In this document: one piece after another, positions 21,301 to 34,837 of the stretch | Position numbering within the stretch: position 1 is the stretch's first letter | Layout: each line of letters opens with the position of its first letter | Assembly: GCA_003254925.1 (NCBI GenBank) | Contig: QANZ01047738.1 | Coordinates: 1-64,000 of the forward strand | Origin: Chamaecrista fasciculata | Taxonomy: Eukaryota; Streptophyta; Magnoliopsida; Fabales; Fabaceae | Length of the DNA stretch: 64,000 bases | Reading direction: 5' to 3' | Translations under genes and position numbers: made by a program | The notes under the pieces: generated by a model | Told to the model about the DNA's origin: nothing | Seen by the model: only the letters and a program-made list of their open reading frames with translations | Database searches by the model: none

Positions 21301-22089
21301 CACTTTGACCAAAATCTTTTGTAACCATGACAATTGACACCCCACAGTACTGAAACTAGAAGCCAATAAGCAGACTAACCAAAACATAGAGAAGTAGTTA
21401 GTTAAAGAAGTTACGTAAATAACAAACTAACTAACCCAATAAGCAGCAGTAAATCCGGCAATCCCAGAAGAAAGATGAATAACATATCCCCCAGAATAAT
21501 CCATAACCCCCCATTGAAACAAGAATCCACCACCCCACAAACTAAAAGCCCCCACCGTATAAGAAAAAGTCAACCACAACGGCACAAACACCATCCACGC
21601 CTTAAAGTTCATCCTCGCCAGCACCGACCCAGCCAGAATCACCACCGTGATGGCGGCGAACACGCACTGAAACCACACCATGGTCGCCATCGGATAATAT
21701 GGCGTCACCTCCGCCGTCTCCAGGCCGCCGTTATGGTGGTAGTGGGCGGTGGCCGGCAAGGCGGCTTGCTTGAGGAGGAAGTTTTGGGCCAAGGCGGGCC
21801 GGGCTTTGGCCCAAAAAGGGAGGAGTTTTGGGCCGAATGACATGTTGTAGGCCCATGTGGCCCAACAAATGATGACGGCGGCGAAAGCGTAAAGGGCCAT
21901 GAAAGCGGAGTTTACGGCCCATTTCTTTTTGACGATGGAGCCGTAGAGGATTACCAGGCCCGGCATGCTTTGGATGCCTACTAGAGTGGCTGCGATCATC
22001 TGCCACGCGTTGTCGCCTTTGTTTAGCCAATCAGGGACTGCCAGCGAGGTCCATGCCTCGTACGCCACTGGTAACGGAGGAGACGCCAT
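18366..22089 (-). CDS. AMT2: AMT2-type ammonium transporter, reading frame broken in exon 2
   Basis: Three exons on the minus strand, 22089-21436, 20312-20072 and 18874-18366, have intact GT-AG borders. Exon 1 is clean (218 codons) with [18 protein letters not shown], the channel-lining FQW and [17 protein letters not shown]. Exon 3 is clean, with [18 protein letters not shown] and EEEL...[10 protein letters not shown]. Exon 2 starts [10 protein letters not shown]. By comparison with the family it lacks 2 bases near 20280 and about 43 bases near 20173, where roughly 15 residues between TDSS and IWTSLDV are missing. Read as given it meets TGA at 20183-20181, leaving about 261 residues. The two losses sum to 45, so the frame recovers downstream. 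AMT2 proteins are plasma-membrane ammonium transporters. Either a recent pseudogene or assembly errors. An upstream in-frame ATG (22107) is an alternative start. Confidence 0.82.
19470..19838. mobile_element. Fold-back MULE-type element in AMT2 intron 2
   Basis: The ends GGCTAAAGTGCACTTTTGGTC and its approximate inverse (gactaaaagtgtattttaccc) bracket internal 'ggtctcataactttt' repeats in both orientations. The flanking nine-mers TTATATAGC and TTATATAAT agree at seven positions, consistent with an aged 9-bp target duplication. No coding capacity. Confidence 0.6.
20370..20824. repeat. Fold-back repeat in AMT2 intron 1
   Basis: The left arm (ggttaaaatcttattttgg, then ttttggtccctc) is mirrored by the right arm (gagggaccaaaac repeats, aatcaaaataaggcttta). 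The target duplication is not recognisable. The overlapping 138-residue minus-strand frame is a low-complexity read-through, not a gene. Confidence 0.6.
20848..20981. repeat. Copy A of a roughly 130-bp duplication of the AMT2 exon 1-intron 1 border
   Basis: This stretch matches 21327-21453 almost base for base (atgacaattgacacccc to cccaataa[a/g]c[a/a]gcagtaaa, approximate). The downstream match includes the real exon 1 3' end and donor, so copy A is a relic of that border inside the intron. Confidence 0.75.
20982..21310. repeat. Fold-back repeat between the two duplicated border copies
   Basis: The left arm (ggcaatttggtcctat, gctcagttcccaattt) is mirrored by the right (aaattggaaactcc, ggaccaaatttgcactttgacc). 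It belongs to the same family as the element at 22298-23586. It lies exactly between copies A and B of the 130-bp duplication. Confidence 0.6.
21327..21453. repeat. Copy B of the duplication, including the genuine AMT2 exon 1 end
   Basis: Direct repeat partner of 20848-20981. It includes the last 18 bases of exon 1 (to 21436) and its donor, so it is presumably the original copy. Confidence 0.75.
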
Positions 22090-22297
22090 GAATGAAAACT
22101 CACTCACTCTTCAACTAACTACAAAGTAATTAAGCTACTTACTACTTAATTAGCCTCATCGTCAATGCTCTACTATTATACTACTTATACACGCTTCTAA
22201 ATCTGTTTTAATATTATTTTAGTTTACCTATGCTGTACTATTAGCTCTTTTTTTTATTCTCAGTTTCTAAGTTATAGTAGGATCTAAATTAAATAAA

Positions 22298-23586
22298 GGT
22301 CAAAGTGCAAATTTGGTCCTATAACTTTGCTCATGTTCCCAAATCAGTCCTATAAGTTTTTTTGTCTCGAATTTGGTCCTGTAACTTTGCTCAAGTTCCC
22401 AAATCAGTCCTATAGCTTTTTTTGTCTCGAATTTGGTCCTATATCTTTACTCTAGGTCCCATATCAGTCTTATATCTTTTTTTGTCTCAGTTTTGGTCCC
22501 ATATGTTTTGAAAACCTCTCACCGTTAGTCCTCCGTCTATTTTAAATTACAGTTTAGTCCTGAAAACTTCAAGTCCCTTTCACTTTAGTCCCGGACTATC
22601 AAAATGAAAGTGAAAGAGCATCCCTGAAGATTTTTAAACCTTATATCTTGGTCTCTAATCCATGATTTTTTCATGAAAGGGAAATATAAATGCGAAAACA
22701 ACACAAATTAAAGCAAATGACAGAGGGACCAAAACTGAAAATGCAGAAAATATAAAACCCACCGAAAAATGCCCCAAACTCGTCGGAAAACGTACAAAAA
22801 TCGTCGAGAAACTCAAGAACTTATCCAAAAATATCAATTCTTACTGAAATCTCACTCAAATAATCGTCCTCAAATGCTTTAAAAAATCCAAACTTTTGAG
22901 AAGGGAGGTGATAGAAGAAATGTAAGGGATTTCAAAACTTCTCTCTCAGAATCACCAAATGTAAGAGAATCTTCTATCACCTCCTTCCTCAAAAGTTTGG
23001 ATTTTCGAAAATTCTTTCTTAAAGCATTTGAGGGCAATTACTTGAGTGAGATTTCAGTATGAATTGGGGATTTTGGATGAGTTTTTGAGTTTCTCGACGA
23101 TTTCCTTATGTTTTCCAATGGGTTTAAATTTTCTGCGTTTTCAGTTTTGGTCCCTCTGTCATTTGCTTTTAATTTGTGTTTTTTTTTTTTGCATTTATAT
23201 TCCATTTCATGAAGAATTCATGGATTAGAGACCAAGATGTAAGGTTTGAGAATCTTCAATGATGCTCTTTCACTTTTGTTTTGATAGTCAGGGACTAAAA
23301 TGAAAGGGTCTTGAGGTTTTCAGGATTAAACTGTAATTTAAAATAGACGGAGGACTAACGGTGGGAGGTTTTCAAAACATATGGGACCAAAACTAAGACA
23401 AAAAAAAGATATAGGACTGATTTGGGACCTAGAGCAAAGATACAGGACCAAATTCAAGACAAAAAAATATATAGGACTGATTTGGGAACTTGAGCAAAGT
23501 TACAGGACCAAATTCGAGACAAAAAAAATTATAGGACTGATTTGGGAACTTGAGTAAAGTTACAGGACCAAATTCGCACTTTGGCC
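22298..23586. mobile_element. Large fold-back Mutator-like element upstream of AMT2
   Basis: It begins GGTCAAAGTGC and ends GCACTTTGGCC, flanked by exact 9-bp duplications TTAAATAAA (22289-22297 and 23587-23595). The arms of about 600 bp are inverted and carry 3-4 subterminal repeats of roughly 63 bp (ggtcctataactttgctc...). The centre near 22950 is the fold point. No transposase or host gene fragment was recognised; the two 60-residue frames in the arms mirror each other and are not credible. It lies about 200 bp upstream of the AMT2 start, within its likely promoter. Confidence 0.82.
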
Positions 23587-23963
23587 TTAAATAAATGTCA
23601 GTCAATTTTCGGAAAAAATAATTATTATTTATTATCTTTGATGATTTGTCTCCTACTAACTTTTAAGTTCTAATTAGAATCTACAACTGAATTCATGAGT
23701 AAAAGGAGGCTTTCATAATGAGATTCTAATGTCCAAATTAATTCTTTTCATTTGGCCATTATGTCCAAATTAATTCAAAGTTAATCAAAATGTAGTTAAT
23801 ATGTAAGAGAATTTAGCTAAACTATATTTAGAGACTAGAGTGCATGTTTATTTAGGATTCTTTGGTGGTAGACAATTCGTCTCTATTGGATAATGATTAA
23901 TAGAGGGAATTGCCAAAGTAATTTTAACGACTTTTAATAATTTCAATAGTAACCAATAAGACT

Positions 23964-24446
23964 TTTTCGGGATCATTTTGGTAATTGGTGTTAAGGCTTT
24001 TCTCAATTTTTGGGCAAAGTTCTAGCCTTCTAGTTGAACTTTGGGCTATTATGATTGGTTTAGACATTGCCTTACATGAGGAATTCCTGAACTTCATTAT
24101 TGAATCTGATAGTATGATTGCTATTGAGTTCTTGACTTGTGAAAGTGTTCTCCCTCTCACCATTATAAAGCTTTGATCTCTTATTGCAGGTCAAGACTTG
24201 GAGGCCTTAATCAGGTTTCTTTTCAGCATATTCATAGAGAAGACAATCAATATGCAGACATTCTTACAAAATCGTTTACCCATGAAGCTTTTGACTTAGT
24301 TGTTTTTGATAAGATGCCTTCTTTTATGTTTTCTGTTTTTCAGGCTCATTTTGTAGGGATTGGTCATCCCCGTAAACTTGGTGTTGGTTAAGTTGTATTC
24401 ATGAATGTTTTGAATTTAATATATTGATCATTTTCTATGAAAAAAA
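23964..24446 (+). mobile_element. 5'-truncated LINE insertion with target duplication and A-tail
   Basis: Flanked by 18-bp direct repeats, ATAGTAACCAATAAGACT (23946-23963) and ATAGTAATCGATAAGACT (24447-24464), differing at two positions. The 3' end is an A-run (24440-24446). The body encodes the end of a LINE RNase H domain. Short 3' remnants like this are typical of target-primed reverse transcription. Confidence 0.72.
23985..24391 (+). pseudogene. RNase H-like domain remnant of a plant LINE
   Basis: Two overlapping frames (23985-24176 and 24173-24391) together show an RNase H-like pattern: ELWAIMIGLDIA, FIIESDSMIAIEFL, then HIHREDNQYADILTKSF. The ELWA, ESDS and HxxREDNxxAD blocks are the usual plant LINE RNase H motifs. 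The frames do not join, so a frameshift has occurred; the upstream reverse transcriptase is absent. Confidence 0.7.
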
Positions 24447-24464
24447 ATAGTAATCGATAAGACT

Positions 24465-25116
24465 GAACAATGAAAGATTAAAAAAATAGAAAGTTTGACA
24501 AAGCGAATCAATTATTTATGCACAGTTGAGTTGATCTGTTGTTCATATTGTATCAATTTTTAATTTTATACATTTTTTAAGAAAAAAAATATATTATATT
24601 TCAATATAACACAAAAATAATAGAGATTTTGAAAGTTACTTTAACTTTCTTTATTGTTTATTTTATTTAATATTTAATGTAAAATATAATAATATTATAT
24701 TATACAATTTAAAAGAGTGACAATTAGATGGAGTCAAAGTGATCATGTAATTTAATAGAAGCTAACAAACGACAAGAGTTTTTATGAATGAGGTATAATA
24801 ATTGAAGATGTAAAAATTATTAGAGACAAGAGTTTTTAATGAATAATATATATATATATATATATATATGAATGAGGTATAATAATTTAAGATGTAAAAA
24901 TTATTACTGAAGTTTTTTTTCTTTCTTTTTTAGGTAAACAATTTATTTTTTTCTTTTAGGCACATGCAATATTTTGTTTATTCAGTCTTTATTTTTTAAG
25001 ACAAAAAAATCATAATTGATATTTTGATTAATAAAAAAACTTCAAACTCTTCAAGTTAAACAATTAATAATGGTTTTCTTATTAGCAAAAGAAGTACAAA
25101 AAATTCTTACAAAAAA
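24465..25116. other. Gene-free AT-rich DNA before the gap
   Basis: Very AT-rich, with a (TA)n run at about 24846-24869 and the duplicated phrase 'gaatgaggtataataatt.aagatg' near 24788 and 24870. Nothing coding seen. Confidence 0.5.
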
Positions 25117-25955
25117 NNNNNNNNNNNNNNNNNNNNNNNNNNNNNNNNNNNNNNNNNNNNNNNNNNNNNNNNNNNNNNNNNNNNNNNNNNNNNNNNNNNN
25201 NNNNNNNNNNNNNNNNNNNNNNNNNNNNNNNNNNNNNNNNNNNNNNNNNNNNNNNNNNNNNNNNNNNNNNNNNNNNNNNNNNNNNNNNNNNNNNNNNNNN
25301 NNNNNNNNNNNNNNNNNNNNNNNNNNNNNNNNNNNNNNNNNNNNNNNNNNNNNNNNNNNNNNNNNNNNNNNNNNNNNNNNNNNNNNNNNNNNNNNNNNNN
25401 NNNNNNNNNNNNNNNNNNNNNNNNNNNNNNNNNNNNNNNNNNNNNNNNNNNNNNNNNNNNNNNNNNNNNNNNNNNNNNNNNNNNNNNNNNNNNNNNNNNN
25501 NNNNNNNNNNNNNNNNNNNNNNNNNNNNNNNNNNNNNNNNNNNNNNNNNNNNNNNNNNNNNNNNNNNNNNNNNNNNNNNNNNNNNNNNNNNNNNNNNNNN
25601 NNNNNNNNNNNNNNNNNNNNNNNNNNNNNNNNNNNNNNNNNNNNNNNNNNNNNNNNNNNNNNNNNNNNNNNNNNNNNNNNNNNNNNNNNNNNNNNNNNNN
25701 NNNNNNNNNNNNNNNNNNNNNNNNNNNNNNNNNNNNNNNNNNNNNNNNNNNNNNNNNNNNNNNNNNNNNNNNNNNNNNNNNNNNNNNNNNNNNNNNNNNN
25801 NNNNNNNNNNNNNNNNNNNNNNNNNNNNNNNNNNNNNNNNNNNNNNNNNNNNNNNNNNNNNNNNNNNNNNNNNNNNNNNNNNNNNNNNNNNNNNNNNNNN
25901 NNNNNNNNNNNNNNNNNNNNNNNNNNNNNNNNNNNNNNNNNNNNNNNNNNNNNNN
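25117..25955. other. Assembly gap (839 N)
   Basis: All bases are N. The gap adjoins the 3' side of the copia relic, so the missing LTR of that element may lie here. Open frames running through it are artefacts. Confidence 0.99.
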
Positions 25956-27874
25956 TAAATAAAATAAACTTTTATCTTTAAAATATTTTTTCATTCCTTA
26001 TCAATGTCATTGATTAAGGAAGAACTATATCTCGCTAGCAAGTATATAGAAAACATTAATCCTCTTATAATATTAAGATATGGTAGTACAAGACCAAAGA
26101 ATTTCATCTTCATTTGAGGTTAATAGGATACTTTATCACTTCAAATGATTTATCTAACCATCATGGTTACACCATGTCCATGCACCTTATCCATTTGAAA
26201 GTATCTCAATACACTTTTTACATAATATGAGTAATAACTTCACTATTATTATATACTTACTTAATCAGTAAGATGAGACAAAATTTTATCTTTGCAAAAT
26301 CTTTCTTGCAAAACTATCAATATTGTACTATGTTTTGAACTCTTCAAGAGTTCCAACAATAACAAATATACACAGTTTGATATCTTTCAAATAATATTTC
26401 TTGAGATAACTGTACCACATATGTCCAAGTTTTGTTTTTCAAACTCATGTAGGATTTTATTCATCTTTATTGAACAAGACATCTGACATGCTTCCTATAA
26501 TCCTTCAGGGATTTGCATATAAACTTCATTGTCCAATAAGCCATATGAATGGACTATAACCATAGTCATTATATGTATATCAAGTTTGTTCATACAATGC
26601 CAGACTACTAAAATATTTGAAGGGGGTCGCATCCATCTTCGGGATTGCATTCATCTTCAGAGAATATGTCTTTACATATTCAATGTGAGACCTTTGAGTT
26701 TATATCTTACGACTTTAGCCTTTCATTTTTATTACGATTTTACTCATAAACTCATTTGTACCCTACTAACTTCACATCTTCAAATATTTGGACATCAAAG
26801 CCTTTTATAAACAGCCTGATCATATATTCAAAATAATTACATCCACCACGGGAGAATTAAACTCCTTAAAATAAATTTCTAGTCTTTGTATCTCAAAAAT
26901 TTCAATTCTCTTATTTCTTTTCGCACAAAGACTTATTTATATTTAACTGGTTGTACACCATCATGCTGACTATACACCATCATGCTGACTGTACACCATT
27001 ATGTCTCTGGACTTCAAGTCCAAAAATTTCCACATTTCTCGCGTGAGTTTTACTCATCTTGGATCCTTTCTTGTCAATTTGGCCAATATTCACGTCGACA
27101 TCCTTCGACGAATTATTATTCATGATCCTCAATTTCTTTATAATTTGTAATTTGTAGCGCTACATTATATGTAAATACTTTGTCGACAATATTTTCATAT
27201 CGGTTCCATACTTTGGCAATAATAAACATATTGAAATCTCATTATTTTTTTTCACTTTCAGGTACCTGAATCTCTTCCGGAGATTTTTCATTCATTATGC
27301 CTTCATATATTTCCTCGATTCAACCATCTTTTTCAGATGCTCCTTTTATTTTTGAGGATTCTTATCTCTGGAACCGATTAGTCCGTTCAGGGACTTCAAT
27401 ATATATTGGAGCATTTTCAGCTGGAAAATCTATCTTTATCATTTTTATGGGTCAGTGAATGCATTTTGCAATTTATTTGCAATATTCTTCTTGAACTTCA
27501 AGTTCACATGAGGATCAAACTAATGTAATAACCATGCATTCCTTGTAATTCATTTTTCCATTCCAGCTATTTTCTTTCTCCCCCTAATGCTGAAAAATTA
27601 ATTTCATTGACAAATCATGTCATGAACTATCTCCCTTCAGGAGGTTAAGATATTTAATAATTGAGTGGGATTCATACCCAACTTATATTCTCAATTTTTC
27701 ATTGGGGCCCATTCAGATGCACATGGTGGAGCAATATAAATCCAGCACCCAAAGAATTCGTAAATGAAAAATATTCAGCTTCTGACCCAAAGCCAATAGC
27801 ATAGGGGAGAATTTACGATACGTTATTAATTTAATGCGTACAAGTGTTGCATCATATAAATTGATATGTTCTCA

Positions 27875-28438
27875 TCAGGCATTTAATAATTCAACAAGAC
27901 CATTTACCGTGTGGACATAAACAACATGATGTACCACATGTATCCCAACTAGCATATAATAGCTCTTTAAAACTTGGGATATAAATTCACCAGCATCATC
28001 AATTTTTCTTGATAGAATAATCCACAAATTTGAGCTCAATCTTTTTATTTGAACAAAGTGGATCGACATGACCACAAGGTGGCACTTCAGGTCCACAATT
28101 TTTCTATGAACGCGTTCAAGAATTTCAAGGGATCCAATCCCAACTTTTGCTGGTAATGGTCTTAAAACCAATTTTCATTGAGAACATGCAACACAAGAAC
28201 TCATTATATACAAGAAACCTTTGGTTCTTTAATAGGCATTAATTTGAGTTCGCATTATTCGTAAACCGGGATGGTCTAACCGGTCATACAAAATTATAAA
28301 CGTATCCTTTAAATTAATGAACTTCTGGTTCATTTCTCCTTTAAAATAATGAACCTCTGCTTCATTACAATATATGTCAATGAACTTCTGGTCCATTACA
28401 ACATATGTTTTAATTATACTAATACAAATACAGTACAA
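27875..28438 (-). pseudogene. Copia gag-pre-integrase / integrase fragment
   Basis: The frame at 28438-28229 has LYDRLDHPGLRIMR, matching the HxRLGHPG pre-integrase motif with the His lost. The frame at 28171-27875 has PAKVGIGSLEILERVHRKI and later DDAGEFISQVLKSYYMLVGI and VYVHTVNGLVE, recalling DNAGEFTS...HTQNGLAE of plant copia integrases. The reading is interrupted by stops and substitutions (D to D/Y changes), so it is non-functional. Confidence 0.72.
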
Positions 28439-29439
28439 GATGGAGGGCTCTTCTGGAGCATATGATCACATGCTGTCATGCCCGATATTATATTTACTTT
28501 TTCCTCCATCATATTTTGCTTTCCTTCAGGAAAGCCTGATATAATTCAACAAGATTTTTGATCGTATGACGTACAATTAGATGGATACATGATTTATTCT
28601 CAAACAAGAGATCATATAAAGATAGATGAAAGTATGAAAGAAATAAAAGAATACATTATTAACATATAAATTGTTAACCAAATGAAAAATGGATAATAGA
28701 ATAATAATATATAATCAAAGAAATAAATGAGATAAATAAATTAAATAAAATGGATTAGTTCTTCGGGAACTATCTCATATTTAGTTCTTCAGGAACTATC
28801 TCATATTCATTGAGATACCAAGATGTAAACTCATTCATATCATATACTCAAATTTTCCTTGAGTTTATTGATGTCATACTTTAATAGTATTCAAATTCCA
28901 AACCACTACAGGGTTACGTCAAGAAATATAATCTTGTTAATATGAGATTCATACTCTTCTAGAGTATATATTATTACTCTTCCAAAGTATCTTTGTGAGA
29001 TTTTTCAATTCTCTTTTTCCAGAGAAAATTAATTATTATCAAAATAAATGTACTGTGAACTTCAGGTTCACTTGTCAAAATAAATCAATGACAATCTCAT
29101 TTAATAATTGACATATGGTCACCCTCGTCTCTTCTGGAGACGCAATATCAATATATCAAACACCGTCTCTACAAGAGACTCAATCTCAATAATTTTGATA
29201 TATCAAACACTTCACAAGATTAATTGTGATCACATAACAAATCTTAAAATTCATCAATCAATCCACATCTAAAATAAAAACATTTATTTTGATATAGACC
29301 TTCAGCTCTATCAAATATTTAGATTGATGTTAGTCTTCAGGACTATTGACAAATATATTTGTTTAACAACACCGTAATTGCTATCAGCAATTGGTCAAAA
29401 TATATTTCTATTCACCTTCCAGGTTCGCCTTCAAGGTTA

Positions 29440-29700
29440 TTAATTTCTATTTGACTATTAGCCTTCATGGCTGATATAATACAGCCTCAATAGCTAAACT
29501 ATTTCCTTCAAGGCATTATAAGATCATTTCAATAGTCAAACTATTAGCTTTTAGGCCTGATATAAGACAGCTTCAATAGCCAAAGTCTAAGCCTTCGGGG
29601 CTGATATTATACAGCTTCAATAGCCAAAGTTTATTAGCCGTCAAGGGTGATATTATACAGTTTCAATAGCCAAAGTACCAAACTATAGCCCTTGATAAAT
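29440..29700. repeat. Imperfect tandem repeats in the copia leader
   Basis: About four units of roughly 60 bp share 'gctgatattatacagcttcaatagccaaa' (quoted in approximate form: gctgatatta, tacagcttca, atagccaaa). Subunits vary by small changes. Confidence 0.6.
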
Positions 29701-30223
29701 AATCAACATGTGCAATAACCTTTCATTGCACTAATCTTTGGCAAGAATACAATAATTGATTCAATAAAGTTGAATCAAAACATAATATGACTTCAAGTCA
29801 TTTACTTGATCATATGAAACTGTAATTACATGTGACTTGGTCACTTTTATATAATCATATGAAAACTCAATCATATGAAGTTTCAAGCTATACGAAACAT
29901 TTCCAAATCTTAAGAAGACAACCACAATAATAAACTTATAAAATATATTATGATAATGATAAACAATCCAGCATAAAAGTTTCTTACCTTTAGTAAGTTA
30001 ACAAGAAAACTTGAAAGATAATTAACTTACCTCTTTAATTATCCAAAATTGAAATCAGAAGAGATTTGTACTTAGTTACCAAAAACTCATCGGTAAAGGC
30101 TCATGTTCAGTTACCTAGAACTTAAATGGATAAAGACCCATGAACATATGCCAAAAGCTTGAATGAGTAGACACGTGCACATATGCCAAAAGCTCAAATC
30201 GGTAGAGACTCGTGCTGATAACG

Positions 30224-30505
30224 TGTTATAAAATATAAGAAATAAGGATATTCAAAATAGAGAAAAGTAAGAGGGGAGAGTGGTTCTTATCATTCAGCTC
30301 ATTTCATCCACTTTACATCAACACCTAAAGCCTCTATTTATAGGCTAAAGGATCTATAAGGGAGATGTACCAACTTAATGTACATAATGAAGGGATAAGG
30401 TTATATTCATGTACATAGAGAAAGTAAAAGGAAAACTCAAACTTCTATGCATAGAGAATACCAAAAGACAAATGTGGATATTCACAAACATAATTATTTA
30501 TAACA
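30224..30505 (-). repeat. Copia LTR (282 bp)
   Basis: It starts TGTTATAAA and ends TTTATAACA, giving perfect 9-bp inverted ends with TG...CA. On the minus strand it contains GCCTATAAATAGAGGC (near 30340), a strong TATA box that would drive transcription into the element. Only one LTR is visible. Confidence 0.65.
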
Positions 30506-31132
30506 CTTTCAATGATATAAGAGACAATGACTTGTATGTCTCCACTGCTCACTGAAACATAGACATTAAGTTAAAATTATTCACAAAATAACATTAATTT
30601 TTCAGGCACCCCTCCCACGGGCCGTGCCTCCTGTTTTGTGTGACAACTTTCTTAATGTCCGTCTCAGTAACTTTTAGGGGTTAAAATGTATTAATTTTTT
30701 TTAATTTATTGTTGTATAATTTTTAATTCATAAAGTGACAAAAAAGTTTACTTTTGTAATAATTTTAGCTTAATACCTCTTCTAAAAAAAACTTAATACC
30801 TCTTCTCTACTATGTTTGATGGGATTCAAACTTAATAATTGAAAATTGGTGTTTTACTTTTAGAATATTATTTGGTTAATTTCATGAAATGAGCAATTTT
30901 TTTTTAGGTTTGATTTGGTTTTATTTGATAATAGTCTTAATTGGGTAAATAAATAACTTACAAGAGGGTAACTTATATTTAGATTTACAATCAGAGAGAG
31001 ATACAATCTTATTCAATAATTATAAATTAATTATAGAATTTATTACTTATAAAAAAAATTATAGAATTTATTAAAAAAAATATTAGAGAGTAAAACAAAT
31101 TTTATTAAAAATGATTAAATATACCAACAAGT
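30506..31132. other. Gene-free spacer
   Basis: AT-rich spacer with poly-A/T runs. A short GC-rich phrase (cctcccacgggccgtgcctcc) near 30610 stands out, but no feature was recognised. Confidence 0.45.
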
Positions 31133-31325
31133 GTTTGGTACAGTGATAACTTGTAAGCGAGTTGCACCCCAAGATGAGAGACCTTGATTCGAGGGATAAA
31201 GTTGACATTGTTGAGACTTGAGAGAATTTTAACCTCTCGATCTGAATGAGATCAATCTTAACCTAAATTGTTACACAAATAGGTGAGGGAAACCTATAGT
31301 TATATTTTTTAAAAAAAATTAAAAA
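31133..31325 (+). mobile_element. tRNA-derived SINE
   Basis: A box A-like segment (ggtacagtgataacttg), then gcgagttgcaccccaagatg and a box B-like cttgattcgaggg, are followed by a body ending aaatagg...cctatagttat and an A-rich tail. It aligns along its length with the minus-strand copy at 59212-59395 (gacgagttgcaccccaggttg), so the two are the same family. Confidence 0.65.
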
Positions 31326-31654
31326 CCAAATAAAATAAAAAAAATATTAGGAATCAAAATAAAATTCCACATAAATACTAGAGAATAAAATAAAATTTTG
31401 ACCTATTTTATAATTTATATTGTTTACAAAATTTCAAGATTTTCTTATACTGGTAACAATATTTGCTAAAAAAAATATTTGACAAAAAGAAGAGGGGAAA
31501 AAGAAAAATATTTGTCTCACAACCCTTGCCCCCAAAGTAACATCTGCGTCAAACGCTGCGAAATTAAAAAGCAATGAAGAAGCAAAAATTTGAACACTAG
31601 CAGCATCAAATTCGGATTTCAGTGTAAAACCTAATCGCTGATCCCAATTTAGAC

Positions 31655-34037
<2,383 letters not shown>

Positions 34038-34765
34038 AGAATATAGAGACCATAATTCCTCACATTCACATTTCTGTATTGTGTTTTGCAGAAGCAGGAT
34101 TTAGATTTTGTAGTTGTATTTCCTTTTTACTAGGGATATATAAGCTTTGTTGGTGGAATGATCTTAACTTATCTTTTGAATTTATTAAAATGCATTTGAG
34201 TGGTTCTCTGGAAACCGTTGTGGTTTTGAATAATCCTAACTAGCCACATGTCCCTATGGTGATAAATAGTCGAATAATGTAGTTGACATAAAATTGAAAT
34301 TTAGTCCCATTACTTTGTAATAGAACAGAATTATCATAAGGATAACAAGTGGATTTTAAAAAACTAATAATAAAATTTTGAAAATCCATTTTTAGGAAGA
34401 ATGACACTTTAAATTTTTATGCACTACCACTGCATAAGTAAACAGATTCTTTTAATACATTAGTGAAAAAATATTCTTATTTATATTTTTCAATCCATTG
34501 CTACTATGCAATGCAACTGTGCTCCTATTGTTCACATTGTGGGATGCTGGCATGCTGCCATAGTCACAGAGAGAAGAGACTCAAAAACTAGAAATGTGCT
34601 TTTTGGACCCTAGGCCACATTCTAGTATTTAGAAGTGAGACAAAACATATCGGGGCTAAAATTATATATTCTAAAACACTGAAAAAGCTAATTACTTTAG
34701 GTCAATATAGACAGTAGACTCATCAATTATGGCATAAATGAAGAAAAGGTGGTGATTCTTCAAAA

Positions 34766-34837
34766 TGTGGCTGCTGGGATTCGAGCCCAGGTCTCCACGG
34801 CCACAACGTGGAATTCTTACCACTAAACTACAGCCAC
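34766..34837 (-). tRNA. tRNA-His (anticodon GTG)
   Basis: On the minus strand a full 72-base cloverleaf starts GTGGCTG and ends CAGCCAC plus A. It has a D-arm (TAGTTTAGTGGTAAGAA), anticodon GTG (34804-34802) and a T-arm with GGCTCGAATCC. There is no intron. TTTT follows at once (34765-34762), the RNA polymerase III stop signal. The surrounding DNA is nuclear, not organellar. Confidence 0.96.

Larger units (their letters stand above)
25956..30505 (-). mobile_element. Decayed Ty1/copia retrotransposon
   Basis: Read on the minus strand: a 5' LTR at 30505-30224, a primer-site-like CGTTATCAGCACGAG directly inside it, a repeat-rich leader (about 29440-29700), then integrase-region relics at 28438-27875. 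Stop codons and shifts are everywhere, so it is dead. The reverse transcriptase region and 3' LTR were not recognised; the latter may be lost in the gap. The left limit is arbitrary. Confidence 0.6.

Noticed and set aside
25070..25994. Two frames of about 300 residues on both strands
   Set aside because: They run through the N gap and consist almost wholly of unknown residues.
29440..29700. CRISPR-like spaced repeats
   Set aside because: The units are degenerate tandem repeats in a plant retroelement leader, with no unique spacers of constant length.
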